A DNA stretch of 64,000 nucleotides. Source: Bordetella genomosp. 4. GTDB lineage: Bacteria > Pseudomonadota > Gammaproteobacteria > Burkholderiales > Burkholderiaceae_B. The notes below the pieces were generated by a model. The model searched no databases. It worked only from the letters and a program-made list of their open reading frames with translations, and was not told the DNA's origin. Location: positions 558,001 to 622,000 of the forward strand of contig NZ_NEVQ01000022.1 of NCBI RefSeq assembly GCF_002261185.1, read 5' to 3'. Shown here in pieces: positions 52,821 through 60,739 of this stretch (position 1 is the first letter of the stretch; every line of letters starts with the position of its first letter). Both the position numbers and the translations under genes were made by a program.

Positions 52821-55424
52821 ATGGACACGCTGCACGCGCCCGCTTTGCCTGATATCCGTTTTTCTCCTCGACGAACCACGCTGGCGTGCGCCATCAGCCG
52901 TGCACTGCTGGGGTTGACTATCGCTGGCGGCCTGGGCGCGCTTTGTACCCCGGCCTGGGCACAATCGACCGGAACGGTGGCGCAGCAACGGATATATCAA
53001 GTCCCCGCAGGCGAGCTGAGTGCGGCGCTATCGCGATTTGCCGAGCAGGCCGGGATCACTGTGCTGTTCCAACCTCAAACTGTCCAGGGCCGCCAAAGTG
53101 CAGGCCTGCAGGGCGCCTACCCCGTTGACGAAGCCCTGCATCGCCTATTGGCGGGCACGGGGCTCACCGCCCGCGAACACGGCAACGGCGCATTCGTATT
53201 GCAACCGCAAGACGTTGTCTCGCAGCTCACGCCCGTGACGGTGCAAGCCGATGCCTTGCGATCCGATCCGGCCTGGGTCAGTACCAGTACGCGCCAGGAC
53301 ATGGATAACCTGCAAGTACGCAGTTGGGAGGACGTAGGCAAACGCATGGACGCCGGTGTCAATTTCAACCGCCAGAACAACAGCATCAATATTCGCGGCA
53401 TGGACGGCAATCGGGTCCTGACGCGCATCGATGGCATACGCCTGCCGTGGCTGGACGACGGTGCACGCGGCGTAAAAGGCGGCTTGAATGCGGTCGACTT
53501 CAACTCGCTGTCGAGCCTGGATATCGTGCGCAGCACGGACTCTGCCTCTGTCGGCTCGGGTGCGCTAGGAGGCTCGGCGGAATTACGCACGCTCAATCCC
53601 GACGATCTGTTGCAAGACGGACGCAACTTTGGCGCGCTGGTCAAGGGCGACTACGACTCGGCGGACAATAGCAGGGCCGCCAATGCCGCCTTGGCGGGCC
53701 GTTTGGCGGAGAACACCACGTGGTTATTGCAAGCCGGTATCCGTAAAGGCCACGAGTTGGACAACCGCGCCGACCACGGCGGCTACGGCGACGACCGCGA
53801 CAAGCCTGATCCCGAGGATTACACGCAACGCAGCGTCATGCTGAAACTGCAGCAGCGCGTAGCAGGCGGGCACCGCTTCGGTTTGACCGGCGAATACTTT
53901 CACTATGACTCCGATACCGACAGCAAGTATCTGCAGGGCCCCGGCACCAGCTACCAAATTGGCGAAAACACGGCCAACGAAACGATCAAGCGGGAACGCG
54001 TTTCGATGGACTACGAATACCAGGCGCCCAACGCGGGCGGCTTGATCGACAGTGCCAAGGCCGCGGTGTATTGGCAGCGCCTGCGGCTCGATCAGGGGCT
54101 GGATGGCGAGCGCACCAGAGATACGCGCGCATCGATTATCCCTGGCGACCCATACAGGTACGGTTATCCCAATGGGGCTTATGGGCGGGACAACTCAATT
54201 CAAGAAACGCTGTTCGGTTTCAGCGGCGAAGCCACACGGCGAATCGAGGGGCTGGTTTCGCAAACCGTGACCGTGGGCGCCGAATGGGTGGGCAATCGCA
54301 CTGAACAATATTCAGACGGGTACGACAACTGCCCTGATATTCCGGCAGGATTACCCGCGCCTTTCGGCCCGCGTTCCTGCGACATGCTGCATACCAATCA
54401 GGCGGACATGCCACGCGTCAAAGGCAGCCAATGGGCGCTGTGGGCAAAGGACGAGTTTTCCTTTGCCCAGGGCCGCTACACGCTGACGCCTTCGATCCGG
54501 TACGACCATTACGAGCAAAAACCGCAAAATACCGGCAGCTACGACAGCAATCCCAACGCAGGCGCATTGCCGCCTTCGTCCAGCGGCGGCAGGTTTTCGC
54601 CGAGTTTGCTGGGAACCTGGAAAGCACAAGAGCAGGTCACGTTCTACGCACAATATGCGTATGGCTATCGCGCCCCCAGCGCGACCGAGCTTTACACGAA
54701 CTATGGCGCACCTGGCACGTATCTGCGTGCAGGCAATCCTGATTTGAAACCGGAATCCAGCCGCGGTTGGGAGTTGGGCGCTCGCCTGGGCAACGATGAT
54801 CTCGGCGGGGCATTGTCGTTCTTTGATACGCGCTATCAGAACTTCATCGATACGCGAATACCGGTGACGGCCGGCGATCCGCAATGGCAAGGCAGCTGGG
54901 ACGGACAGTACCCGCTGGGTGTCACTACCGCCGCCAACCGCGCCCGAGTGCGGATCTATGGTGCCGAGGCCTCGGCACACTGGCGTTTCACTCCGAACTG
55001 GCGCACTTGGGGATCGTTGGCCTGGACGGTCGGCAAAGATCAAAGCACTGGTCAATATCTGAATTCGGTACCGCCCTTCAAGGCGATTCTGGGTCTGGGC
55101 TACGACCGGAGCGAATGGGGCGCGAGCGCCGTATGGACGCTGTCCGCGCAACGCAACAAAGTCGAGTATCCCGCCGCGACTGCCGAAGCGCCTAATCCCG
55201 ATTTTCGCGCCCCGGGCTATGGCGTCGTAGACCTGATGGCCTACTGGAAACCCGCCGCAGTCAAAGGATTGCAAATCCGTGCCGGGCTGTTCAACCTGTT
55301 CGACAAAAAGTACTGGGAAGCCATCAATGTTCCCACAGCTGGACCATCTGCCCTGCCCCATCCGGTAGACTGGTACACCGAGCCTGGGCGCAGTGTGCGC
55401 GTGTCATTAACCTATCAATACTGA
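52821..55424 (+). CDS. bhuR: TonB-dependent heme receptor BhuR with signalling domain
   Basis: The 867-residue outer-membrane receptor has a long signal sequence ending near 'PAWAQSTG', an STN domain ('YQVPAGELSAALSRFAEQAGITVLF'), the plug ('NINIRGMDGNRVLTRIDGIRLPW'), and a barrel with a FRAP-like 'YRAPSATELY' and 'NPDLKPE' box typical of heme receptors. AAAGGA precedes the ATG at 52821; the upstream in-frame start has none. No histidine stands between the FRAP-like and NPDL boxes, unlike many heme receptors. Its STN domain signals to HurR. Confidence 0.93.
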   Translation: MDTLHAPALPDIRFSPRRTTLACAISRALLGLTIAGGLGALCTPAWAQSTGTVAQQRIYQVPAGELSAALSRFAEQAGITVLFQPQTVQGRQSAGLQGAYPVDEALHRLLAGTGLTAREHGNGAFVLQPQDVVSQLTPVTVQADALRSDPAWVSTSTRQDMDNLQVRSWEDVGKRMDAGVNFNRQNNSINIRGMDGNRVLTRIDGIRLPWLDDGARGVKGGLNAVDFNSLSSLDIVRSTDSASVGSGALGGSAELRTLNPDDLLQDGRNFGALVKGDYDSADNSRAANAALAGRLAENTTWLLQAGIRKGHELDNRADHGGYGDDRDKPDPEDYTQRSVMLKLQQRVAGGHRFGLTGEYFHYDSDTDSKYLQGPGTSYQIGENTANETIKRERVSMDYEYQAPNAGGLIDSAKAAVYWQRLRLDQGLDGERTRDTRASIIPGDPYRYGYPNGAYGRDNSIQETLFGFSGEATRRIEGLVSQTVTVGAEWVGNRTEQYSDGYDNCPDIPAGLPAPFGPRSCDMLHTNQADMPRVKGSQWALWAKDEFSFAQGRYTLTPSIRYDHYEQKPQNTGSYDSNPNAGALPPSSSGGRFSPSLLGTWKAQEQVTFYAQYAYGYRAPSATELYTNYGAPGTYLRAGNPDLKPESSRGWELGARLGNDDLGGALSFFDTRYQNFIDTRIPVTAGDPQWQGSWDGQYPLGVTTAANRARVRIYGAEASAHWRFTPNWRTWGSLAWTVGKDQSTGQYLNSVPPFKAILGLGYDRSEWGASAVWTLSAQRNKVEYPAATAEAPNPDFRAPGYGVVDLMAYWKPAAVKGLQIRAGLFNLFDKKYWEAINVPTAGPSALPHPVDWYTEPGRSVRVSLTYQY

Positions 55425-55493
55425 ACCACGGGCCTGCTGCACGGCGGCCCGGGGCTGTGGGTCGCCCGCCGTACCCGGACAGAGGAGTCATCA

Positions 55494-56546
55494 ATGAGTA
55501 ACACTTCTTTCACCCAGCTGGCCGCCGAATTACGCGCTCGTAACGACGCCCTGGTCGCAGAACAACCCGGCCAACGCGCGCGCAATCTCGCCCAAGCACT
55601 GAACGTATCCGAAGCCCAATGGGTCGCCGCAGAATGTAATGGGCTGCGCGCCACCGCGCTGACCGGCGCCGCATCTCCGCAAGCGATATTCCGCGAGTTG
55701 GGATCGCTGGGCGAGGTCATGGCGTTGACGCGCAACGACTGGTGTGTCCATGAACGCCACGGACGGTACGAGTCCATCCAGGCAGAAGGCCCAGTTGGCC
55801 TCGTGTTGGGGCCTGACATCGATTTGCGTGTGTTCTTCAGCACCTGGGATTCAGCCTGGGCCGTCGAACAGGACGGCCGGCATAGTCTGCAGTTCTTTGA
55901 CTGTGCAGGCGTTGCCGTACATAAGGTCTATCGTACCGATGCCACGGACGTCGCCGCCTATGATGCGCTGGTCGCACGCTTTGCAGGCGAGCCCGTCTGG
56001 CCGCAAACCAGACCCTATGCGCCCAAAGACGAATCCGACACCATCAGTGATCCTGACGCGCTGCGCAGCGCCTGGCTGGCCATGCAAGACACGCATGAGT
56101 TCTTTCCGCTGCTGCGTAAATTCAAGGTCTCCCGCCTGGCCGCGCTGAAGGCCGCGGGTATGGATCTGGCGCAACAGGTCCATACCAATACCGCCGAACG
56201 CATGTTGGAGGCCGCGGCACAGTCCAGGCTGTCCATCATGTGTTTTGTGGGCAATCCCGGCATGATCCAGATCCACACAGGACCGGTCGCCAAGCTGCTG
56301 CGTACGGGCCCCTGGTTCAACGTGCTCGATCCGAAATTCAACCTGCATCTGAACACCGATGCTATCGACTCGGCCTGGGTCGTCAGCAAACCCACCAGCG
56401 ACGGGTGGGTCACATCGCTCGAGGTTTACAACGCCAATGGGGATCTCATCGTGCAATTCTTTGGTGAACGCAAGCCCGGCAAGCCGGAGCTTGCCGAGTG
56501 GCGAGAACTATTGAGCAGCCTTTGCGCGGAGCCGTTAGCGGCATAA
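55494..56546 (+). CDS. bhuS: Heme utilisation/degradation protein BhuS (HemS family)
   Basis: The 350-residue cytoplasmic protein is a HemS/ChuS-type duplicated fold, with 'NPGMIQIHTGPVAKLLRTGPWFNVLDPKFNLHL' near the C-terminus, a very conserved segment. It binds heme after import and passes it on or degrades it. GAGGAG precedes the ATG. It sits between the receptor and the periplasmic binding-protein genes, as in the Bordetella bhu operon. Confidence 0.95.
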   Translation: MSNTSFTQLAAELRARNDALVAEQPGQRARNLAQALNVSEAQWVAAECNGLRATALTGAASPQAIFRELGSLGEVMALTRNDWCVHERHGRYESIQAEGPVGLVLGPDIDLRVFFSTWDSAWAVEQDGRHSLQFFDCAGVAVHKVYRTDATDVAAYDALVARFAGEPVWPQTRPYAPKDESDTISDPDALRSAWLAMQDTHEFFPLLRKFKVSRLAALKAAGMDLAQQVHTNTAERMLEAAAQSRLSIMCFVGNPGMIQIHTGPVAKLLRTGPWFNVLDPKFNLHLNTDAIDSAWVVSKPTSDGWVTSLEVYNANGDLIVQFFGERKPGKPELAEWRELLSSLCAEPLAA

Positions 56547-56555
56547 CGCCATCCA

Positions 56556-56623
56556 TGATCAGGGCGTCGCGTACTCAGCGCCGCCAAGAACGGCTAAGCT
56601 TAAGCACCAAGACGCTCTGATCA
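56556..56623. repeat. Imperfect inverted repeat between bhuS and bhuT
   Basis: TGATCAGGGCGTC (56556-56568) and GACGCTCTGATCA (56611-56623) are complementary at 12 of 13 positions around a 42-bp loop. It lies in the 129-bp gap between the two genes, just after the bhuS stop. It may protect the upstream mRNA or lower expression of the distal transporter genes. Confidence 0.45.
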
Positions 56624-56675
56624 GTCTACCCTTTGTCCGCCATACGGAAACACGACGCCTCATCAAGGAAGCACC

Positions 56676-57539
56676 ATGGCCGCAAGTCTAGCCAAGACGG
56701 TCGCCGCAGCAATCGCTGCAGTCTGGGTCACCAGCGCCGCACAAACGGTAAATGATCCTCCCTCTGCCGCTCAACGCGTTGTCACATTGGGCGGCACGGT
56801 CACCGAAATCGTCTACGCCCTGGATCAGGGCGATCGCCTCGTGGGCGACGATCAATCGAGCCTGTATCCAGAGGCGGCGACCAAGTTACCGCGCGTCGGG
56901 TATTACCGCGCCGTGCCCGTCGAAGGCGTACTCGCTTTGAATCCGGACCTGGTGCTGGCGTCTGAGCAATCGGGTCCCCCTACGGCGCTCGCGCGCCTGA
57001 AGGAAGTCGGCGTCCCCCTCGAAATAATCTCTGACAAGCCCAGCGTGCAATCACTCAACGATCGCATTCTGCAGATCGGCAAAGCCCTGGGTGTACCAGA
57101 TCGTGGCAAGCAATTAGCCACATCCGTCGCAACCGCGTTAAGCGAAGCGCAAGCCTTACCCGAGTCGCACGCGCGCGCCGTGCTGCTCATGAACCGCACG
57201 GGCACGCCCCTGGGCGCGGGCAGCGACACAGCAGCAGCACTCGTGCTGGAGCTCTCTGGCCTGGTCAATGTGCTCGCCGATCAACAAGGCTACAAGCCCA
57301 TCTCGGCCGAAGCACTCAGTGCTCTGGCACCTCAAGTCATCGTCGTCCCTCGCATGTCGCTGGAGGCAGCGGGCGGCATGGAAAAATTCCGCGCAACGCC
57401 GGGTATCGCCTCCACGCCTGCAGCAACAAATCACTGCATCGTCGTCATGGACGATCTGCTTGCACTGGGCACCGGGCCGCGGCTGCCGCAAGCCATACGC
57501 ACACTGAAGGAGACCGCTTGTGTCGCTCGCCAAGGCTGA
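56676..57539 (+). CDS. bhuT: Periplasmic heme-binding protein BhuT
   Basis: The 287-residue protein has a signal peptide (to about 23) and the ShuT/PhuT fold: 'RVVTLGGTVTEIVYALDQGDRLVGDDQSS', with the conserved Tyr region 'PRVGYYRAVPVEGVL' that ligates heme in this family. It hands heme to the BhuUV permease. It overlaps bhuU by 20 bp. Confidence 0.93.
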   Translation: MAASLAKTVAAAIAAVWVTSAAQTVNDPPSAAQRVVTLGGTVTEIVYALDQGDRLVGDDQSSLYPEAATKLPRVGYYRAVPVEGVLALNPDLVLASEQSGPPTALARLKEVGVPLEIISDKPSVQSLNDRILQIGKALGVPDRGKQLATSVATALSEAQALPESHARAVLLMNRTGTPLGAGSDTAAALVLELSGLVNVLADQQGYKPISAEALSALAPQVIVVPRMSLEAAGGMEKFRATPGIASTPAATNHCIVVMDDLLALGTGPRLPQAIRTLKETACVARQG

Positions 57540-58551
57540 CCGCCTGGCACCGCTGATCAAGCGGGCGCATCCGCCCACCGTTCTGATAGGACTGGGGGTT
57601 GTTGCCCTGCTGGTAGCCCTGCTCGCCGCCTTGAGCGGCGCCGTCCATATTCCCTTGGCAGACGCGCTGCGCGTTCTGACCATGGGTGCCTCGCAGCCTG
57701 AGGACACGTTATGGCGCAACGTACTGCTGGACATTCGATTACCGCGTGTCTTATTTGCTGTCGTGGCAGGCGCGGCGCTGGCGATTTCGGGTGCGGCGAT
57801 GCAGGCCCTGTTTCGCAATCCTCTCGCCGAGCCCGGCTTGGTCGGGATCTCCGCCGGCGGCGCACTGGGGGCTGTGGCCGCCATCGTGCTGACCACGGGC
57901 GGCTTCATGGTCACCGCACCTGCCGCCTTTGCAGGCAGCCTGCTCGCCACGGCAGCGGCCTATGCCGTCGGCCGCCGCGTGCCGGGCGTTGCCGGACTGC
58001 TGCTGGCAGGTATTGCCATCAACACCGTCGCCGGTAGCTTGATTGGGCTGCTCACTTACATGGCCTCCGATGCGCAGCTACGCGACCTGACCTTCTGGAA
58101 CATGGGCAGCCTGGCGGGCGCGAATTGGTCATTGTTAGGCTTTCTGGCGCCGTGGACACTCGTGTGGTCCTTCTGGCTGATGCGCCAGTGGCGCGCCATG
58201 AACGCCCTGTTGCTCGGAGAGCGTGAGGCGCAGCATCTCGGCTTCGCGCTCGTCACTGTGCGCTACAAACTCGTCATGGCCACTGCGTTGATTGTGGGGC
58301 CGCTCGTGGCTGCCACGGGCGGTATCGGCTTTGTCGGACTGGTCGTTCCTCATCTCGTACGCATGACCCTGGGTGCCGATCATCGTTGGCTGCTGCCTGC
58401 CTCGATGCTGACTGGCGCCCTGGCGCTCACGCTGGCCGACTGGCTGGCCCGCATCGTCGTGATCCCGGCCGAGCTGCCCATAGGTTTAGTCACCAGCCTC
58501 GTAGGCGGACCGTTTTTCCTATGGCTGCTCGCACGAGGACGAAAATTCTAA
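57520..58551 (+). CDS. bhuU: Heme ABC transporter permease BhuU
   Basis: The 343-residue FecCD-family permease has about ten membrane segments and the cytoplasmic loop 'ALRVLTMGASQ...LRDLTFWNMG', with the ATPase-contact motif in 'LGEREAQHLGFAL'. It starts at GTG 57520 with AAGGAG upstream, inside the end of bhuT. It forms a dimer with two BhuV ATPases to import heme. Confidence 0.94.
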   Translation: MSLAKADRLAPLIKRAHPPTVLIGLGVVALLVALLAALSGAVHIPLADALRVLTMGASQPEDTLWRNVLLDIRLPRVLFAVVAGAALAISGAAMQALFRNPLAEPGLVGISAGGALGAVAAIVLTTGGFMVTAPAAFAGSLLATAAAYAVGRRVPGVAGLLLAGIAINTVAGSLIGLLTYMASDAQLRDLTFWNMGSLAGANWSLLGFLAPWTLVWSFWLMRQWRAMNALLLGEREAQHLGFALVTVRYKLVMATALIVGPLVAATGGIGFVGLVVPHLVRMTLGADHRWLLPASMLTGALALTLADWLARIVVIPAELPIGLVTSLVGGPFFLWLLARGRKF

Positions 58552-59339
58552 TGAGCCTGCGTACGATAGACCTAGACGTATCGCGTGGCTCGACACGCGT
58601 TCTTTCCAATGTATCGCTCAGCATCGAGCCCGGCCAGGTACTGGGCTTGCTGGGCGCCAATGGCGCCGGCAAATCCACCCTGCTTGCAGCCCTCGCCGGC
58701 GAGCTTTCTCCGACCCGTGGCCATATCGAATTAGACGGCACACCGCTGACTCGCATCCCTCCGCGCCGTCAGGCCCGGCAACGCGCAGTCCTGCCGCAAA
58801 AGCCCTCGCTGACATTCGATCTAGGCGTACAAGAAGTCGTAGCCATGGGCGCCTACCCCTTCCCCGAACTGGACCCCGCCGAAGTCGAGGAGCTGACGGC
58901 ATCCTCGCTCGCCCTCGCCGGCGTCCCTCACTTGGCCCAACGCCGTTATCCCGATCTGTCCGGCGGCGAACAACAACGCGTGCAATTCGCCCGCGTCCTG
59001 GCCCAATGCCAGGCCCAGCATGACCCCAACCTCTCGCGTTATCTTTTGCTGGATGAACCCATCTCCAGTCTGGATCCTAAACATCAGATCGAACTGCTGC
59101 GCACCACCGCCGACCTGGCTCATACCCAAGGCCTGGGCGTCCTCATCATCGTCCACGATATCAACCTGGCCGCCCGCTGGTGCGACCAACTCATCATGCT
59201 GGGCAACGGCACCGTCATCGCCGGCGGCCCTCCCACAGACGTCCTGACCCGCGACAACCTGCGAACCGTCTACGACATCGAGGCCGACATCCTGCCCCAC
59301 CCCACCATGCCCAACCGCATCCTGGTTTTGCCGCATTAG
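58551..59339 (+). CDS. bhuV: Heme ABC transporter ATPase BhuV
   Basis: The 262-residue protein has Walker A 'GANGAGKST', signature 'LSGGEQQRVQFARVL', Walker B 'YLLLDEPISSLDP' and H-loop 'VHDI'. The ATG at 58551 overlaps the bhuU stop (TAATG); the longer frame overlaps bhuU widely and has no homology. It is the last gene of the heme-uptake operon. Confidence 0.94.
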   Translation: MSLRTIDLDVSRGSTRVLSNVSLSIEPGQVLGLLGANGAGKSTLLAALAGELSPTRGHIELDGTPLTRIPPRRQARQRAVLPQKPSLTFDLGVQEVVAMGAYPFPELDPAEVEELTASSLALAGVPHLAQRRYPDLSGGEQQRVQFARVLAQCQAQHDPNLSRYLLLDEPISSLDPKHQIELLRTTADLAHTQGLGVLIIVHDINLAARWCDQLIMLGNGTVIAGGPPTDVLTRDNLRTVYDIEADILPHPTMPNRILVLPH

Positions 59340-59412
59340 CAAGCCCGCCACGGGGCAGGCATGCCATGACTAAATTTCATCAACCAGCAACGCACGCATG
59401 CCACTGCTGCGA

Positions 59413-59548
59413 GTCCGTGCCGCGTGCCTGGGTGCTGCGCCGGCCCGTTGAGCCGCGGTTCAGCCTCGCGCAGCGAGGCCGAGGCCCCTGCTCATGGGCC
59501 GAGCCGCGGCGATAGGGCTGGCGCAGCACCCAGGCACGCGGCACGGAC
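59413..59548. repeat. 136-bp cruciform-forming element (33-bp outer arms, nested hairpins)
   Basis: The arms 59413-59445 and 59516-59548 are reverse complements at 32 of 33 positions. Inside, GCCGCGG (59452-59458) pairs with CCGCGGC (59504-59510). Two small hairpins follow: GCCTCGC-GCA-GCGAGGC at 59463-59479 and GGCCC/GGGCC at 59483-59500. The layout is a four-way-like junction. It lies between the convergent bhuV and rodA genes and has no U-run, so it is more than a terminator. Possible natures are a dispersed REP/BIME-like or MITE element, or a structured RNA. Confidence 0.75.
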
Positions 59549-59560
59549 GGATTAACAGAG

Positions 59561-59595
59561 ACACCCGACGCAATCTAGAAACACCCGACGCAATC
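59561..59595. repeat. Two-copy 15-bp direct repeat (period 20 bp)
   Basis: ACACCCGACGCAATC occurs at 59561-59575 and 59581-59595. It stands directly beside the cruciform element and just before the rodA stop. Confidence 0.6.
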
Positions 59596-59602
59596 CCCCA
59601 CG

Positions 59603-60739
59603 TCAGGTCTTATCCCCCCGATACCGCGACACACTCATCAAGATCCCGCAAGCAATCCCCATCGTCAACAACGCCGTCCCCCCATAGCTCATGAACGGCA
59701 ACGGCACTCCCACCACAGGCAAGATCCCCGTCACCATCCCCACGTTAACGAACACGTAGATAAACACCATCATCGTCAACGCCCCCGCCATCAAGCGTCC
59801 AAACTGCGTCGTAGCCCGCACCGCAATTGTCAATCCTCGAGCGATCAGCAAGGCATACAACAACAACATCGCCACGCCGCCATACAACCCGAATTCCTCG
59901 GCATATACCGCAAAAATAAAGTCCGTCGTACGCTCAGGAATAAAGTCCAAGTGCGTCTGCGTCCCCTGCATATACCCCTTGCCATAGAGCCCCCCAGACC
60001 CCACGGCGATCATCGACTGAATCGTGTGAAACCCCTTGCCCAATGGATCAGAACTGGGGTTGAGCAAGGTACACACCCGCTGCTTCTGATAGTCGTGCAA
60101 GACCACCCAATCTACGCCGGGTTCACATAGCGTGTCTTCGTAATAGATCAGCGTCCCTATCCCCAAGATACCGACAATCGCAATCGGGGCAAGCAATTTA
60201 AAGGACAATCCGGCGAAATAAATGACGCAAAAGCCCGCGCCAAACACCAGCAACGCCGTTCCCAGATCAGGCTGCAACACAATCAGGCCAAACGGCGCGG
60301 CCAGCATCGCCGCTGCGACAAGGAAGTCACGGATTCGCACATCGCCATCATGCCGCTGGAAATACCATGCCAACATGAGCGGCACAGCGATTTTCATCAT
60401 CTCAGACGGTTGAATACGAGTAATGCCGAGGTTCAGCCAGCGCGTGGCGCCCTTGCTGGTTTCCCCAAAAAACTCCACGCCCAACAACAGTGCAACGCCG
60501 ACGATATAGAACGGCAATGCCAGACGCATCAACATATGCGGCGGCACCAAGGCCACCGCCCACATCGCTAAGAACGCAATCAGAAAATTGCGCGACTGAT
60601 CGGCAAAACGCCAATCGGTGCTGCCCACCGCCGAATGCATCACCGTCAGACCCAACGCGGCAAACAAAGCCAGAATGATCAGCAACGGCCAGTCAAAGGC
60701 GAGAAAGACGCGGACAAGGATAGCGCCCAGACGTTTCAT
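59603..60739 (-). CDS. rodA: Rod shape-determining protein RodA (MrdB), SEDS glycosyltransferase
   Basis: The 378-residue protein has about ten membrane segments and SEDS motifs 'RIQPSEMMKIAVPLML' and 'DLGTALLVFGAG', with the catalytic-type Asp in 'RTTDFIFAVYAEEFG'. It polymerises lipid II glycan strands during elongation, working with PBP2. Its ATG overlaps the mrdA stop by 4 bp, so the two are translationally coupled. Confidence 0.95.
   Translation of the reverse strand: MKRLGAILVRVFLAFDWPLLIILALFAALGLTVMHSAVGSTDWRFADQSRNFLIAFLAMWAVALVPPHMLMRLALPFYIVGVALLLGVEFFGETSKGATRWLNLGITRIQPSEMMKIAVPLMLAWYFQRHDGDVRIRDFLVAAAMLAAPFGLIVLQPDLGTALLVFGAGFCVIYFAGLSFKLLAPIAIVGILGIGTLIYYEDTLCEPGVDWVVLHDYQKQRVCTLLNPSSDPLGKGFHTIQSMIAVGSGGLYGKGYMQGTQTHLDFIPERTTDFIFAVYAEEFGLYGGVAMLLLYALLIARGLTIAVRATTQFGRLMAGALTMMVFIYVFVNVGMVTGILPVVGVPLPFMSYGGTALLTMGIACGILMSVSRYRGDKT

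Noticed and set aside
54351-55361. 336-codon minus-strand frame opposite bhuR
   Set aside because: Antisense to a complete receptor gene; no motifs.
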